DNA of 64,000 nt from Ferrovibrio sp964218355. GTDB taxonomy: Bacteria; Pseudomonadota; Alphaproteobacteria; Ferrovibrionales; Ferrovibrionaceae. Position 1 is the stretch's first letter. Every line of letters begins with the position of its first letter. The DNA is taken from contig NZ_CAXPMC010000009.1 in assembly GCF_964218355.1 (NCBI RefSeq), forward strand, positions 186,001 through 250,000, read 5' to 3'. Of the stretch, positions 8,352 through 17,007 are shown one piece after another. The translations under genes were made by a program, and so were the position numbers. The notes under the pieces were generated by a model. The model had not been told where the DNA came from. It saw only the letters and a program-made list of their open reading frames with translations, and made no database searches.

Positions 8352-9424
8352 CCGCCCGCCAGCAATGGATCGCCTGGGGCGTCATCCTCACCGTTTTCAT
8401 CCTGATGCTGGTGCTGCTGCGCGGCATCCTGCTGCCCTTCGTGGCGGCGATGGCGATTGCCTATCTGCTGGACCCGGTGGCGGACCGGCTGGAGGCGCGC
8501 GGCCTGTCGCGCACCCTGGCCACGCTGCTGATCATCGCGCTGTTCTTCGCCGCCGCCATCGCGCTGGTGCTGGTGCTGGTGCCGGTGGTCCAGCACCAGC
8601 TCGATAATTTCATCGCCCATCTGCCGCGCTATGCCGCCGCCTTCCGCGAAACCGTGCTGCCCTATCTGCAGGGGATCATCGGCCGGCTCGGCATCGACCT
8701 GAACGGCGACGTCAAGCAGGCCATCGGCAGTGGCTCCGGCCAGGCGATGAAGGTGCTGGACGGCCTGATCGCCGGCCTGCTGGGTGGCGGTGCCGCGATC
8801 TTCAACCTGCTGTCGCTGCTGGTGGTGACCCCGGTGGTCAGCTTCTACCTGCTGCGCGACTGGGATCGCATGGTCGCCCGCATCGACGCCTTCCTGCCGC
8901 TCGACCATGCCGAGACCATCCGCGAGCAAGTGCGCAAGATCGACCAGGTGCTGGCCGGCTTCGTGCGCGGCCAGATGCTGGTCTGCCTGATCCTCGGCGG
9001 CTTCTATGCCATCGGCCTGTCACTGGCCGGCCTGCAGTTCGGCCTGTTCATCGGCCTGAGCGCCGGCGCCATCTCCTTCATTCCCTATGTCGGCACCGGG
9101 CTCGGTTTCCTGGTCTCGATCGGCGTGGCGCTGGCACAGTTCTGGCCCGACTGGATCTGGATCGCCGTGGTGGCGGGCATCTTCGCGCTCGGCCAGTTCC
9201 TCGAAGGCAACTTCATCACGCCCAAGCTGGTCGGCGACCGTGTCGGCCTGCACCCGGTCTGGATCATGTTCGGCCTGTTCGCCGGCGGCGCGCTGTTCGG
9301 TTTCCTCGGCATGTTGCTGGCGGTGCCGGTGGCGGCGGTGATCGGCGTGCTGACCCGCTACACGCTGCAGCGCTACCGCGACAGCCATCTGTTCCACGGC
9401 GGCAGGCCACCCGCACAGCCATGA
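8348..9424 (+). CDS. PerM/AI-2E transporter family membrane protein
   Basis: Polytopic inner-membrane protein of the AI-2E transporter (PerM) superfamily; the substrate is unknown. It has 358 residues. Hydrophobic spans are near 8-45 (two), 58-80, 145-175, about 205-270 (several) and 300-330. The hallmark region GAISFIPYVGTGLGFL is present, followed by QFLEGNFITPKLVGDRVGLHP. The start is a GTG whose last two bases are part of the upstream gene's TGA, so translation is coupled. The family includes quorum-signal exporters and Na+/H+ antiporters, so only a transporter call is safe. Confidence 0.9.
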   Translation: MTARQQWIAWGVILTVFILMLVLLRGILLPFVAAMAIAYLLDPVADRLEARGLSRTLATLLIIALFFAAAIALVLVLVPVVQHQLDNFIAHLPRYAAAFRETVLPYLQGIIGRLGIDLNGDVKQAIGSGSGQAMKVLDGLIAGLLGGGAAIFNLLSLLVVTPVVSFYLLRDWDRMVARIDAFLPLDHAETIREQVRKIDQVLAGFVRGQMLVCLILGGFYAIGLSLAGLQFGLFIGLSAGAISFIPYVGTGLGFLVSIGVALAQFWPDWIWIAVVAGIFALGQFLEGNFITPKLVGDRVGLHPVWIMFGLFAGGALFGFLGMLLAVPVAAVIGVLTRYTLQRYRDSHLFHGGRPPAQP

Positions 9425-10083
9425 CCAGGGCCCAGCTCAGCCTCGGCCTCGCGCTGCCGGTTTCCTGGTTGCGCGAGGACTTCCTTGTCGCGCCCGGCAA
9501 CGAGGCGGCGCTGGGCTGGCTCGACCGCTGGCCGGACTGGCCGCAGCATACGCTGGTGCTGCATGGCGCGCCGGGCTGCGGCAAGACCCATCTGGCCCAT
9601 GTCTGGGCCGCGGCTGCCGGCGGCCGCATCATCGCCCCGGCCGACCTGCGGGCCGATACGGTCGATGCGCTGGCGCGCCAGCCGCTCTGCCTCGACGATG
9701 CCGACGGCAGTGCCGATCCGGTCGCCCTGTTCCACCTGGTCAACCTGATGCGCGAACGCGGCCACGGCCTGCTGCTGACCGGCAGCCGTCCGCCGGCACA
9801 ATGGCCCTATACGCTGCCCGACCTGATGTCGCGGCTGAAGGCGATGCAGGCCGTCGGCATTGCCGAGCCGGACGATGCGCTGCTCGGCGCGGTGCTGGTC
9901 AAACTGTTCGCCGACCGCCAGCTGGCCGTCGGCGAGGAGGTGATCCGCTATCTGGTGCCGCGCATCGAGCGGTCGTTCCACGCCGCGCGGCACTGGGTGG
10001 CGGCACTGGATGCGGCGGCGCTGGCCGAGGGGCGGGCAGTGACCGTGGTTCTGGCCCGCCGGCTGCTCGAAGCGGACGGCTAG
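9421..10083 (+). CDS. hdaA: Hda-type DnaA regulatory ATPase
   Basis: DnaA-like AAA+ protein without a DNA-binding domain. In Caulobacter, HdaA works with the sliding clamp to stimulate ATP hydrolysis by DnaA and prevent over-initiation. The 220 residues start MTRAQLSLGLALPVSW, whose QLSLGL matches the clamp-binding QL-x-L motif of Hda. Walker A is GAPGCGKT (49-56) and a Walker B-like LCLDDAD lies at 89-95. The ATG overlaps the perM stop (ATGA), so the genes are translationally coupled. The tail overlaps the stop of the convergent DUF4169 gene. The alternative label, a generic DnaA-related protein, would describe the same gene. Confidence 0.9.
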   Translation: MTRAQLSLGLALPVSWLREDFLVAPGNEAALGWLDRWPDWPQHTLVLHGAPGCGKTHLAHVWAAAAGGRIIAPADLRADTVDALARQPLCLDDADGSADPVALFHLVNLMRERGHGLLLTGSRPPAQWPYTLPDLMSRLKAMQAVGIAEPDDALLGAVLVKLFADRQLAVGEEVIRYLVPRIERSFHAARHWVAALDAAALAEGRAVTVVLARRLLEADG

Positions 10084-10256
10084 TCTTCGATCTTCTTGCC
10101 GTCGAGATCGCGGGCGGCGCGCCGGTCTTCCCGGCGGGCGGCATCCTTCGCGGCCCTGTCCTGCCCGAACTTGGCCCGGTTGGCTGCGGCCTGGGCCTTC
10201 GCATCCTGCCTGTCCCGCGTCTTGCGCGCCTTGTTCAGGTTGATCACGTCGGCCAT
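10080..10256 (-). CDS. Small DUF4169 family protein
   Basis: A 58-residue gene reading MADVINLNKARKTRDRQD and ending RAARDLDGKKIED. This is the pattern of DUF4169: a conserved start of the form MA-(D/E)-(V/I)-(I/V)-N-L, a long Arg/Ala/Lys-rich helix and a closing LDG. The protein is highly charged with no signal peptide or membrane span. Function is unknown; the family is confined largely to alphaproteobacteria. The stop codon overlaps the stop of hdaA on the other strand. It is short and easily missed by gene finders. Confidence 0.82.
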   Translation of the reverse strand: MADVINLNKARKTRDRQDAKAQAAANRAKFGQDRAAKDAARREDRRAARDLDGKKIED

Positions 10257-10309
10257 GCATCCATCCCGTTGCCCGGTTGTCGCGCCATCCTACACCGAAG
10301 CCGCCGCCG

Positions 10310-11608
10310 TTACAGCAGGGCGTCGGCCAGCAGCCAGAGGTCCAGCCCGATGATCAGCGCGGTGACCGCCGCTGCCGCCGCAATGCTGGCACGGCCCAGC
10401 GCCAGCCGGCCCATCAGGTCGCGGCGGGCGGCGATCAGCACCAGCGGCGCCAGCGCGAAGGGCAGGGCCAGCGAGAGCACCACCTGGCTGAGCACCAGCA
10501 GGTCGTCGGGGCTGTGGCCGCCGCCGCGGGTCAGCAGCGCGAAGCCGATGGCCACGGCAATGACGCGGGTGACGATGCCGCGCAGCCAGCCGCGGCTCTC
10601 GCGGCCGCGGAATCCGCGGGTCAGCATGCGGCCGGCCAGCACGCCGGTGATCGCCGAAGACTGGCCGGCCGCATAGAGGGCCACGGCGAACAGGGTGGCC
10701 ATCACGCCACCCAGCACCACCTGCATCGCGGCATGGGCCTCGTCGAGGCTGGTCACCGTGAAATCGCCGCCGGTCAGCGAGGCGGCGGCAACGATCAGGA
10801 TCGCCGCATTCACCAGCATGGCGAGGCCCAGCGACAGCACGGTGTCGCCGGTGGCGGTGCGCAGGGCCTGGCGTTCGCCGCTGCGGCGCAGATCGGCAGG
10901 CAGGTCCCGCAGGCGTTCGGCCAGTAGGCCGGAATGCAGATACAGGTTATGTGGCATGATGGTGGCGCCCAGGATGCCCAGGCCGATCAGCAGCGCACCG
11001 GTGTCGCCGGCCAGCACCTGACCCGCGCCGGCGATGTCGCGCGCCATGGCGCCGGCATCCGGCCGTGCCGCCACCAGCAGGGCGACGAAGGACAGCGCGA
11101 CGAGGCCCAGCAGCAGGCTGACCAGCCTTTCCTGCAGGCCGGCACGGTGCTTCGACAGGGTCAGCACCGCCAGCGTGGCGGCCGCCGTCACCACCAGGCC
11201 GGTTTCCAGCGGCAGGCCGGCCAGCAGGCGCAGGGCGATGGCGCCGCCGACCAGTTCCGCCAGCGCCGTGGCAAGGATGGCGGCCTCGCCGGCGGCCCAG
11301 GACAGCAGGGCCAGCGGCCGGGGCAGCAGGCGGCCGGTCAGGGTGGCAAGGTCCTCGCCGGTGGCGACCGTGATGCGCACCACCAGGCTCTGGATCGCCA
11401 TCGCCAGCAGGCTGGCCACCACCACCACGGTCAGCAGGGCATAGCCGTAGCCGGTGCCGCCGGCAATGTCGGTGGCCCAGTTGCCGGGATCGATATAGCC
11501 GACCGCGACCAGCAGGCCGGGTCCGACCAGCCGGCGCAGATAGGCCTGCAGGGCGGGGCTGCGGCCGGTATCGCCGCGGGCGGCGATGGCGGTGATGAGT
11601 GCGGACAT
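10310..11608 (-). CDS. mntH: NRAMP family divalent metal transporter
   Basis: Proton-coupled importer of Mn2+ or Fe2+ in the inner membrane. The 432 residues make about 11 membrane spans. Both metal-binding motifs are canonical: DPGN at 40-43 in span 1 and MPHN at 218-221 in span 6. This favours a true Mn/Fe transporter rather than a Mg or Al variant of the family. I chose ATG 11608 because it gives a normal N-terminal tail; an extension to 11668 would read through the putative operator. An inverted repeat just upstream (11624-11640) suggests metal-dependent control. The gene stands alone, downstream of sixA after a long gap. Confidence 0.94.
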   Translation of the reverse strand: MSALITAIAARGDTGRSPALQAYLRRLVGPGLLVAVGYIDPGNWATDIAGGTGYGYALLTVVVVASLLAMAIQSLVVRITVATGEDLATLTGRLLPRPLALLSWAAGEAAILATALAELVGGAIALRLLAGLPLETGLVVTAAATLAVLTLSKHRAGLQERLVSLLLGLVALSFVALLVAARPDAGAMARDIAGAGQVLAGDTGALLIGLGILGATIMPHNLYLHSGLLAERLRDLPADLRRSGERQALRTATGDTVLSLGLAMLVNAAILIVAAASLTGGDFTVTSLDEAHAAMQVVLGGVMATLFAVALYAAGQSSAITGVLAGRMLTRGFRGRESRGWLRGIVTRVIAVAIGFALLTRGGGHSPDDLLVLSQVVLSLALPFALAPLVLIAARRDLMGRLALGRASIAAAAAVTALIIGLDLWLLADALL

Positions 11609-11623
11609 GGGCGGGGCCCTCAG

Positions 11624-11640
11624 TTGCGAATTGATCGCAA
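11624..11640 (-). promoter_or_regulatory. Putative metalloregulator operator of mntH
   Basis: Perfect inverted repeat TTGCGA-N5-TCGCAA, read TTGCGAATTGATCGCAA on the plus strand, ending 15 bases before the mntH ATG. It resembles Fur-superfamily (Fur/Mur) sites in size and symmetry. A weak TTGCTC-17-CAGTAT promoter lies just upstream on the minus strand, so a bound protein would block the transcription start. The assignment to a regulator is inference. Confidence 0.45.
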
Positions 11641-11830
11641 TACTGCGTCGGCCAGCGAATTCGAGCAAGACGATTAATCAGATATGTGTGATCGGAATCA
11701 TGAATTACGATGGGCCTTGAAACCGACCTGATGATCCCTATATGTTCTTTATTCATCGGGTGCGGCCGGCGGCCGGGTTTTCCGGCCGGGCCTGGTTTGC
11801 ACCGGCTGTAACCGGCTGCCGATGGGATGG

Positions 11831-11909
11831 AACTGGCATCCCATTGGACCGCATTGGCATGGAATGGGCGCCAATTGGCGGGAATGGGCTGCAATTGGCT
11901 CGCAACTGG
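11831..11909. repeat. Helically phased A(A/C/T)TGG array
   Basis: Eight copies of a short motif (AACTGG, CATTGG, AATGGG or AATTGG) occur with TGG beginning at 11834, 11845, 11855, 11865, 11876, 11885, 11896 and 11907. Mean spacing is 10.4 bases, close to one turn of B-DNA. Every copy therefore faces the same side of the helix. Function unknown. Confidence 0.75.
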
Positions 11910-11950
11910 CTCCGAAAGTCGCGCCGGTGGCGGGCAAAAGATCCGGAAAA

Positions 11951-12490
11951 TCAGTCGTCGAGCTGGGCCGGGACGACAAAACTGGCCAGAAAGCCGGAGC
12001 CCGCAGTGATTTCGCCCCAGGTCATGGCCGGAAAGGCGATCTCGGCCAGTGCCGCGGTCGGGAATTTGGCGCCCATCCGCTCCAGCGCGTCGCCGCTGCT
12101 GCTGCCGGCGAGGTCGCGGGCGAGATCCTCGAGGCCGGGATTGTGGCCGATCACCATCAGCTCGCGGCAGCGTTTCGGGGCGGCGCGGACCAGGGCGAAC
12201 AGGGCCGGCGGCTCGGCCAGATACAGGGCCGGCTCGAAGCGCACCTTGGGGCCGTCACCGCCGTCGCCGGACGGGGCGGCGACGCGCTTTTCCAGCCGTT
12301 CCCAGGTCTGCCGGGTGCGGGCGGCGGGCGAACAGAGCACGAGGTCGGGCCGGATGCCGCGTTCGGCCATGTGGCGGCCCAGCCGGCGGCAGGCCTTCTT
12401 GCCGCGCGGGCTGAGCGGCCGGGCGAAATCGTCCAGGCCGGGGTCGTCCCAGGCCGATTTGGCGTGACGCAGAAGCCAGAGACGCAGCAT
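11951..12490 (-). CDS. SixA-like histidine phosphatase
   Basis: Histidine phosphatase superfamily protein of the SixA type; E. coli SixA removes phosphate from a phosphohistidine in a phosphotransfer protein. The 179 residues begin MLRLWLLRHAKSAW, where H9 is the nucleophile in LLRHAKS. SPAARTRQTW (54-63) supplies the second arginine, and VIGHNPGL carries the second histidine, H116. An AAGGA ribosome binding site eight bases ahead of ATG 12490 fixes this start over longer versions. It is divergent from ppk, so a phosphate or polyphosphate link is possible but not shown. The substrate is unknown. Confidence 0.88.
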   Translation of the reverse strand: MLRLWLLRHAKSAWDDPGLDDFARPLSPRGKKACRRLGRHMAERGIRPDLVLCSPAARTRQTWERLEKRVAAPSGDGGDGPKVRFEPALYLAEPPALFALVRAAPKRCRELMVIGHNPGLEDLARDLAGSSSGDALERMGAKFPTAALAEIAFPAMTWGEITAGSGFLASFVVPAQLDD

Positions 12491-12546
12491 CGGGTTATCC
12501 TTCTTTTTCCGGAGCATGGCCGGCGTTCCGGCCCGGTGTCGCCGCT

Positions 12547-12575
12547 TTGACACAAAGCATCGTTAGACCTATACC
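12547..12575 (+). promoter_or_regulatory. Strong putative sigma70 promoter of ppk
   Basis: A consensus -35 TTGACA (12547-12552), a 17-base spacer and TATACC (12570-12575), 69 bases before the ppk ATG. This is one of the best promoter matches in the window. Confidence 0.65.
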
Positions 12576-12644
12576 CGAAGGCGCCGGCCGGTGCAGGAAC
12601 AGAGGGTCCCGCGCCGGGTACCGGCCGCCGGTAACGGCAGAGGC

Positions 12645-14837
12645 ATGGATATGCAGCAGATTGCGGAAAATCTCCAGACGGCAGATACGGCGGCGGTTCC
12701 GGCCCGGCCGGCCGGCGAGCTGAGCCCGCGTGAGCGGTACATCAACCGCGAATTGTCGTGGCTGGCCTTCAATCTGCGGGTCATGGAAGAGGCCAACAAC
12801 ACCCGCTACCCGCTGCTGGAGCGGCTGCGCTTCCTGTCGATTTCGGCCAACAATCTCGACGAATTCTTCATGGTCCGCGTCGCCGGCCTGCATGGCCAGG
12901 TCAAGGCCGGCATCGAGGAAGTCAGCCAGGACGGCCTGACCCCGGCGCAGCAGCTGGCCCGCATCAACGAGGCGGCCAGCGACCTGATGATCCGCCAGCA
13001 GGCCTGCTGGAAATCGCTCTGCACGGAACTGGCGGAAGCCGGGATTTTCGTGCTGGAGCGGAACGAGCTGAAGCCCGACGACATCCGCTGGCTCGAGGAT
13101 TATTTCCTCGAGCAGGTGTTTCCGGTGCTGACACCGCTGGCCATCGATCCCGCGCATCCCTTCCCGTTTATCCCCAATCTGGGTTTCGCGATGGTGATGC
13201 AAATGCGACGGATCCGTGACGGTCGCAGCCTGAATGCACTGCTGCCGCTGCCCGGCCAGGTCGAGCGCTTCGTGCGCCTGCCGGGCGAGGGGATCCGGTT
13301 CCTGTCGCTGGAAAAGCTGGTCGGCCTGTTCATCGGCAAGCTGTTCCCGGGCTACGAGATTCTCGGCAAGGGGCAGTTCCGCGTCACCCGCGACAGCGAC
13401 ATCGAGATCGAGGAAGAGGCCGAGGATCTGGTCCGCCTGTTCGAGACGGCACTGAAGCGCCGTCGCCGTGGCAGCGTGATCCGCCTCAAGATCAATGCCG
13501 AGATGCCGGACGACCTGCGCAAGTTCGTCTGCGAGGAACTCGAGGTCAGTCCGCAGGCGGTGATCGTTGTCGATGGCATCCTCGGCCTGGCCGATACCAA
13601 GAAGCTAATCGTCGACGACCTGCCGGAGCTGAAATTCCCTCCCTTCAGTCCGCGCTTTCCCGAACGTATCCGCGATTTCGGCGGCGACTGCTTTGCGGCG
13701 ATCCGTCACAAGGACATCGTCGTCCACCATCCGTACGAAAGCTTCGATGTCGTCGTGCAGTTCCTGCGCCAGGCGGCGGCCGACAGCCAGGTGGTGGCGA
13801 TCAAGCAGACCCTGTACCGCACTTCGGACGACAGCCCGATCGTGCGTGCCCTGATCGAGGCGGCGGAGGCCGGCAAGTCGGTGACGGCCCTGGTCGAGCT
13901 GAAGGCCCGTTTCGACGAGGCGGCGAATATCCGCTGGGCCCGCGATCTCGAGCGCGCCGGCGTGCAGGTGGTCTATGGCTTCATCGAGCTGAAGACCCAT
14001 GCCAAGATTTCGCTGGTGGTGCGTCGCGAAGGCGGCCTGCTCAACACCTATGCCCATTTCGGCACCGGCAACTATCACCCCTATACGGCGCGGGTCTATA
14101 CCGATCTCAGCTTCTTCACCGACGATCCGGACCTTTGCCACGATGCCACCTACCTGTTCAATTTCCTCACTGGCTACGCGCCGCCGGAAAACCTGAAGAA
14201 GGTGGCGATCTCGCCCTATACCCTGCGGCCGCGGCTGCTGGAGCTGATCCGCGAGGAAATCCGCCATGCCGAGGCCGGCCGGCCGGCCGCGATCTGGGCG
14301 AAGATGAACAGTGTCGTCGACCCGGTGGTGATCGACGCGCTCTACGAGGCCAGCCGTGCCGGCGTGCAGATCGACCTGATCGTGCGCGGCATCTGCTGCC
14401 TGCGGCCGGGCGTGAAGGGCCTGTCGGAGAATATCCGGGTGCGCAGCCTGATCGGGCGCTTCCTCGAACATTCGCGCATCGTCTGTTTCGGCGCCGGCAA
14501 GGGCCTGCCCTCGGCCGACGCCAAGATTTTCATCTCCTCGGCCGACTGGATGCCGCGCAATTTCGACCGCCGCGTCGAGGTGCTGATCCCGATCGAGAAC
14601 CCTACGGTGCACGAGCAGATCCTCGACCAGATCATGGTTGCCAACCTGAAGGACCAGGCGCAGAGCTGGTATCTGGGGCCTGATGACCTCTATTCCCGCG
14701 CCTCGTCGGAACCCGAGGCATTCAGTGCCCATACCTATTTCATGACCAATCCCAGCCTGTCCGGCCGCGGCAAGGCCCTCAAGAAGCCGGAGGCGATTCC
14801 ACGCCTGCAGCTGAAAGCCGCTGCCGGAAAACAGTAA
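12645..14837 (+). CDS. ppk: Polyphosphate kinase 1
   Basis: Makes inorganic polyphosphate from ATP reversibly through a phosphohistidine intermediate; usually membrane-associated. From ATG 12645 the protein has 730 residues, normal for PPK1. It has the N-domain signature YINRELSWLAFNLRV, then FLSISANNLDEFFMVRVAG. The catalytic histidine is H452 in ELKTHAKISLVV, followed by AHFGTGNYHPYTARVYTDLS, and a second His-bearing C-terminal phospholipase-D-like half. A GTG at 12591 would add 18 unsupported residues. ppx follows after ten bases, so synthesis and breakdown of polyphosphate are co-transcribed. Confidence 0.97.
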   Translation: MDMQQIAENLQTADTAAVPARPAGELSPRERYINRELSWLAFNLRVMEEANNTRYPLLERLRFLSISANNLDEFFMVRVAGLHGQVKAGIEEVSQDGLTPAQQLARINEAASDLMIRQQACWKSLCTELAEAGIFVLERNELKPDDIRWLEDYFLEQVFPVLTPLAIDPAHPFPFIPNLGFAMVMQMRRIRDGRSLNALLPLPGQVERFVRLPGEGIRFLSLEKLVGLFIGKLFPGYEILGKGQFRVTRDSDIEIEEEAEDLVRLFETALKRRRRGSVIRLKINAEMPDDLRKFVCEELEVSPQAVIVVDGILGLADTKKLIVDDLPELKFPPFSPRFPERIRDFGGDCFAAIRHKDIVVHHPYESFDVVVQFLRQAAADSQVVAIKQTLYRTSDDSPIVRALIEAAEAGKSVTALVELKARFDEAANIRWARDLERAGVQVVYGFIELKTHAKISLVVRREGGLLNTYAHFGTGNYHPYTARVYTDLSFFTDDPDLCHDATYLFNFLTGYAPPENLKKVAISPYTLRPRLLELIREEIRHAEAGRPAAIWAKMNSVVDPVVIDALYEASRAGVQIDLIVRGICCLRPGVKGLSENIRVRSLIGRFLEHSRIVCFGAGKGLPSADAKIFISSADWMPRNFDRRVEVLIPIENPTVHEQILDQIMVANLKDQAQSWYLGPDDLYSRASSEPEAFSAHTYFMTNPSLSGRGKALKKPEAIPRLQLKAAAGKQ

Positions 14838-14847
14838 CGGATCACGG

Positions 14848-16359
14848 ATGGCAGTTGCGCAATCGGTTCTGAAGTCTGTCCCCGCGCAGTCGGTACTGCC
14901 ATTCGGCGTCATCGATATCGGGTCCAATTCGGTCCGCCTCGTCGTCTTCGACGAGCCGTTGCGGCTGCCGACCGCGATGTTCAACGAAAAGGTCCTGTGC
15001 GGCCTCGGGCGCGGCCTCAGCGAGACCGGCGCGCTGGACAGCGAGGGAACGCTGCTGGCCCTGGCGGCGATCCGCCGTTTCGTCACGCTGGCGCGGCGGA
15101 TGCAGGTGCACAGCCTGCAGATCGTCGCCACCGCCGCCGTGCGCGATGCCAGCAACGGCCCGGCCTTCGTCGCCCAGGTCGAGCGCGATACCGGCGAGCC
15201 GGTCCGCATCCTGACCGGCAATGAAGAGGCGATGTATTCCGCCTATGGCGTGCTGTCGGGCATCCCCGATGCCTGCGGCGTGATGGGTGATCTGGGCGGC
15301 GGCAGTCTGGAACTGGTGGCGCTGGACGGCCACAAGCTGGGCGACAGCATCACCCTGCCGCTCGGGCCGCTGCGCATCGCCAGCCTCGGTCCCTACAGCG
15401 TGCTGAAGGCCTTCGTCGATGAGAAGATCGCCGAGGCCGGCTGGCTGAAGCAGTGGAAGGGCAAGACGCTCTATGCCGTCGGAGGCTCGTGGCGCGCCAT
15501 CGCCCGGGTGCATATGGCGCAGAAGCACAGTCCGCTGCATATCATCCACCAGTATACGCTCGGCCGTACCGAGGCGGTCGATTTCTCGCGGCTGATCGCC
15601 CGCCAGAGCCGCGAGGCGATGGCCCGCGTCGAGGGGGTGCCGCGGCGACGCCAGGATTCGCTGCCGCTGGCGGCGCTGGTGCTGCGGCGCCTGCTCAAGG
15701 TACTGGACCCGAAAGAGGTCGTTTTCTCGGCCAACGGCCTGCGCGAAGGCCTGGCCTATGCGCTGCTGGACGAGAAGCAGCGTGCCGAGGACCCGCTGCT
15801 GGCCAGCTGCATCCACATGGCGATGCGCGAAAGCCGCTTCGGCGAGCATGGCAAGGAGATCGACAGCTTCATCGCGCCGCTGTTCGGGGAGGATAATGCA
15901 GCGCTGCAGCGCATCCGGCTGGCTGCCTGCATCCTGTTCGATGTCTCGTGGCGGGTGCATCCCGATTATCGCGGCGAGCAGTCGCTGGGCCTGATCCTGC
16001 ATGCGCCGTTCGGTGCCATCACCCAGTCCGAACGCGCGCTGCTGGCGCTGACCATGTTCGCCCGCTATGCCGGCACCACCAGCGACCCGGCCGCCGCCGC
16101 TGCCTGGCAGCTGCTGGATGCGCCGCATATCGACAATGCGCTGCGCATCGGGCTGGCGATCCGGCTGGCCCATACGCTGTCGGGCGGTGTGCCGGGCATC
16201 CTGGCCGATTGCCGGCTGCGGCCGAACGGCAACGGCATCCTGCTGGAAATCCCGTCCCAGCATGCGGTGCTGGATGGCGAGGCGGTGCAGCGCCGCGTCG
16301 AGGCCCTGGCCAAGGCGATGAACCGCACCGGCGAGGTGCGGATCGTCAAGGCCCACTGA
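14848..16359 (+). CDS. ppx: Exopolyphosphatase (Ppx/GppA family)
   Basis: Removes terminal phosphates from polyphosphate; related GppA enzymes also hydrolyse pppGpp. The 503-residue protein has the ASKHA-fold phosphate loop GVIDIGSNSVRLVV (20-33), the conserved ILTGNEEAMYSAYGVL and a second loop VMGDLGGGSLELV. The C-terminal half, including LPLAALVLRRLLKVL, is the HD-like helical domain of long Ppx proteins. Its start lies ten bases after ppk. The tail RIVKAH stops 12 bases before the LysE gene, which may share the transcript. Specificity for polyP over pppGpp is inferred from the neighbour. Confidence 0.95.
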   Translation: MAVAQSVLKSVPAQSVLPFGVIDIGSNSVRLVVFDEPLRLPTAMFNEKVLCGLGRGLSETGALDSEGTLLALAAIRRFVTLARRMQVHSLQIVATAAVRDASNGPAFVAQVERDTGEPVRILTGNEEAMYSAYGVLSGIPDACGVMGDLGGGSLELVALDGHKLGDSITLPLGPLRIASLGPYSVLKAFVDEKIAEAGWLKQWKGKTLYAVGGSWRAIARVHMAQKHSPLHIIHQYTLGRTEAVDFSRLIARQSREAMARVEGVPRRRQDSLPLAALVLRRLLKVLDPKEVVFSANGLREGLAYALLDEKQRAEDPLLASCIHMAMRESRFGEHGKEIDSFIAPLFGEDNAALQRIRLAACILFDVSWRVHPDYRGEQSLGLILHAPFGAITQSERALLALTMFARYAGTTSDPAAAAAWQLLDAPHIDNALRIGLAIRLAHTLSGGVPGILADCRLRPNGNGILLEIPSQHAVLDGEAVQRRVEALAKAMNRTGEVRIVKAH

Positions 16360-16371
16360 TCTGGAGGTGCG

Positions 16372-17007
16372 ATGCCGTCGCTCGACCTGATGCTCGCCTT
16401 TGCTGCGGCCACCGCGATTTTCGCTTATATGCCCGGCCCTGCTATGCTTTATGCCGCGGCGCAGACCATGACGCGCGGCCGGCGTGGCGGTCTGATGGCG
16501 GCGTTCGGCATCCATTGCGGCGGCTATGTGCATGTGCTGGGTGCGGTCTTTGGCCTATCGGCACTGTTCGAACTGGTGCCGCCACTTTACCTGGCAGTGA
16601 AAATCGGCGGTGCGCTTTACCTGGCCTGGCTCGGCGTGTCGCTGCTTCGACATCGTGACCAGGACAGTGCCGCGTCCCAGCTCGCTCCGAACAGCCCTAG
16701 GCGCGCCTTTCTCGACAGCATTGTCGTCGAAATCCTGAATCCCAAGGCAGCGATTTTCTTTCTCGCTTTCCTGCCGCAATTTGTGGACCCGGCGGCGGCC
16801 TTTCCTGTCTGGCTGCAGTTCTTGCTGCTCGGCATTGTGGTGAATGCGGCCTTTTCTTCGGCAGACCTCGCTACCGTGCTGCTTGCCGACCGGGCCATGA
16901 TGCATCTGCGCGGCAGCAAGCGCGTGCAGCGGCTGATCTGCTGGTGCGGTGGCATCATCCTGGTCGGGCTGAGTATCCGTTTGGCGACCGCGAAGGCCGC
17001 TGGCTGA
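16372..17007 (+). CDS. LysE/RhtB family amino-acid exporter
   Basis: Inner-membrane exporter of the LysE/RhtB superfamily, which expels amino acids or similar metabolites. The 211 residues form about six spans. The N-terminus carries the family motif FAYMPGPAMLYAAAQTMTRG, a variant of the usual PGP motif, followed by GGLMAAFGIHCG. A second hallmark, ILNPKAAIFFLAFLPQFV, lies near 121-138. Substrate cannot be told from sequence. It follows ppx closely, and its stop touches the stop of the convergent rnd gene with no base between. Confidence 0.92.
   Translation: MPSLDLMLAFAAATAIFAYMPGPAMLYAAAQTMTRGRRGGLMAAFGIHCGGYVHVLGAVFGLSALFELVPPLYLAVKIGGALYLAWLGVSLLRHRDQDSAASQLAPNSPRRAFLDSIVVEILNPKAAIFFLAFLPQFVDPAAAFPVWLQFLLLGIVVNAAFSSADLATVLLADRAMMHLRGSKRVQRLICWCGGIILVGLSIRLATAKAAG

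Larger units (their letters stand above)
11609..11950. other. 342-base gap between sixA and mntH; mostly non-coding
   Basis: Holds, from the sixA side, the phased TGG array (11831-11909), a GC-rich stretch with GGCCGGC repeats (about 11763-11800), an AT-rich segment (about 11650-11760), and the mntH operator and promoter region. Several reading frames cross it, but none has a recognisable protein or a good start. Confidence 0.7.

Noticed and set aside
11672..11679. GATTAATC self-complementary stretch near mntH
   Set aside because: Too short to be above chance; other AT-rich dyads nearby are similar.
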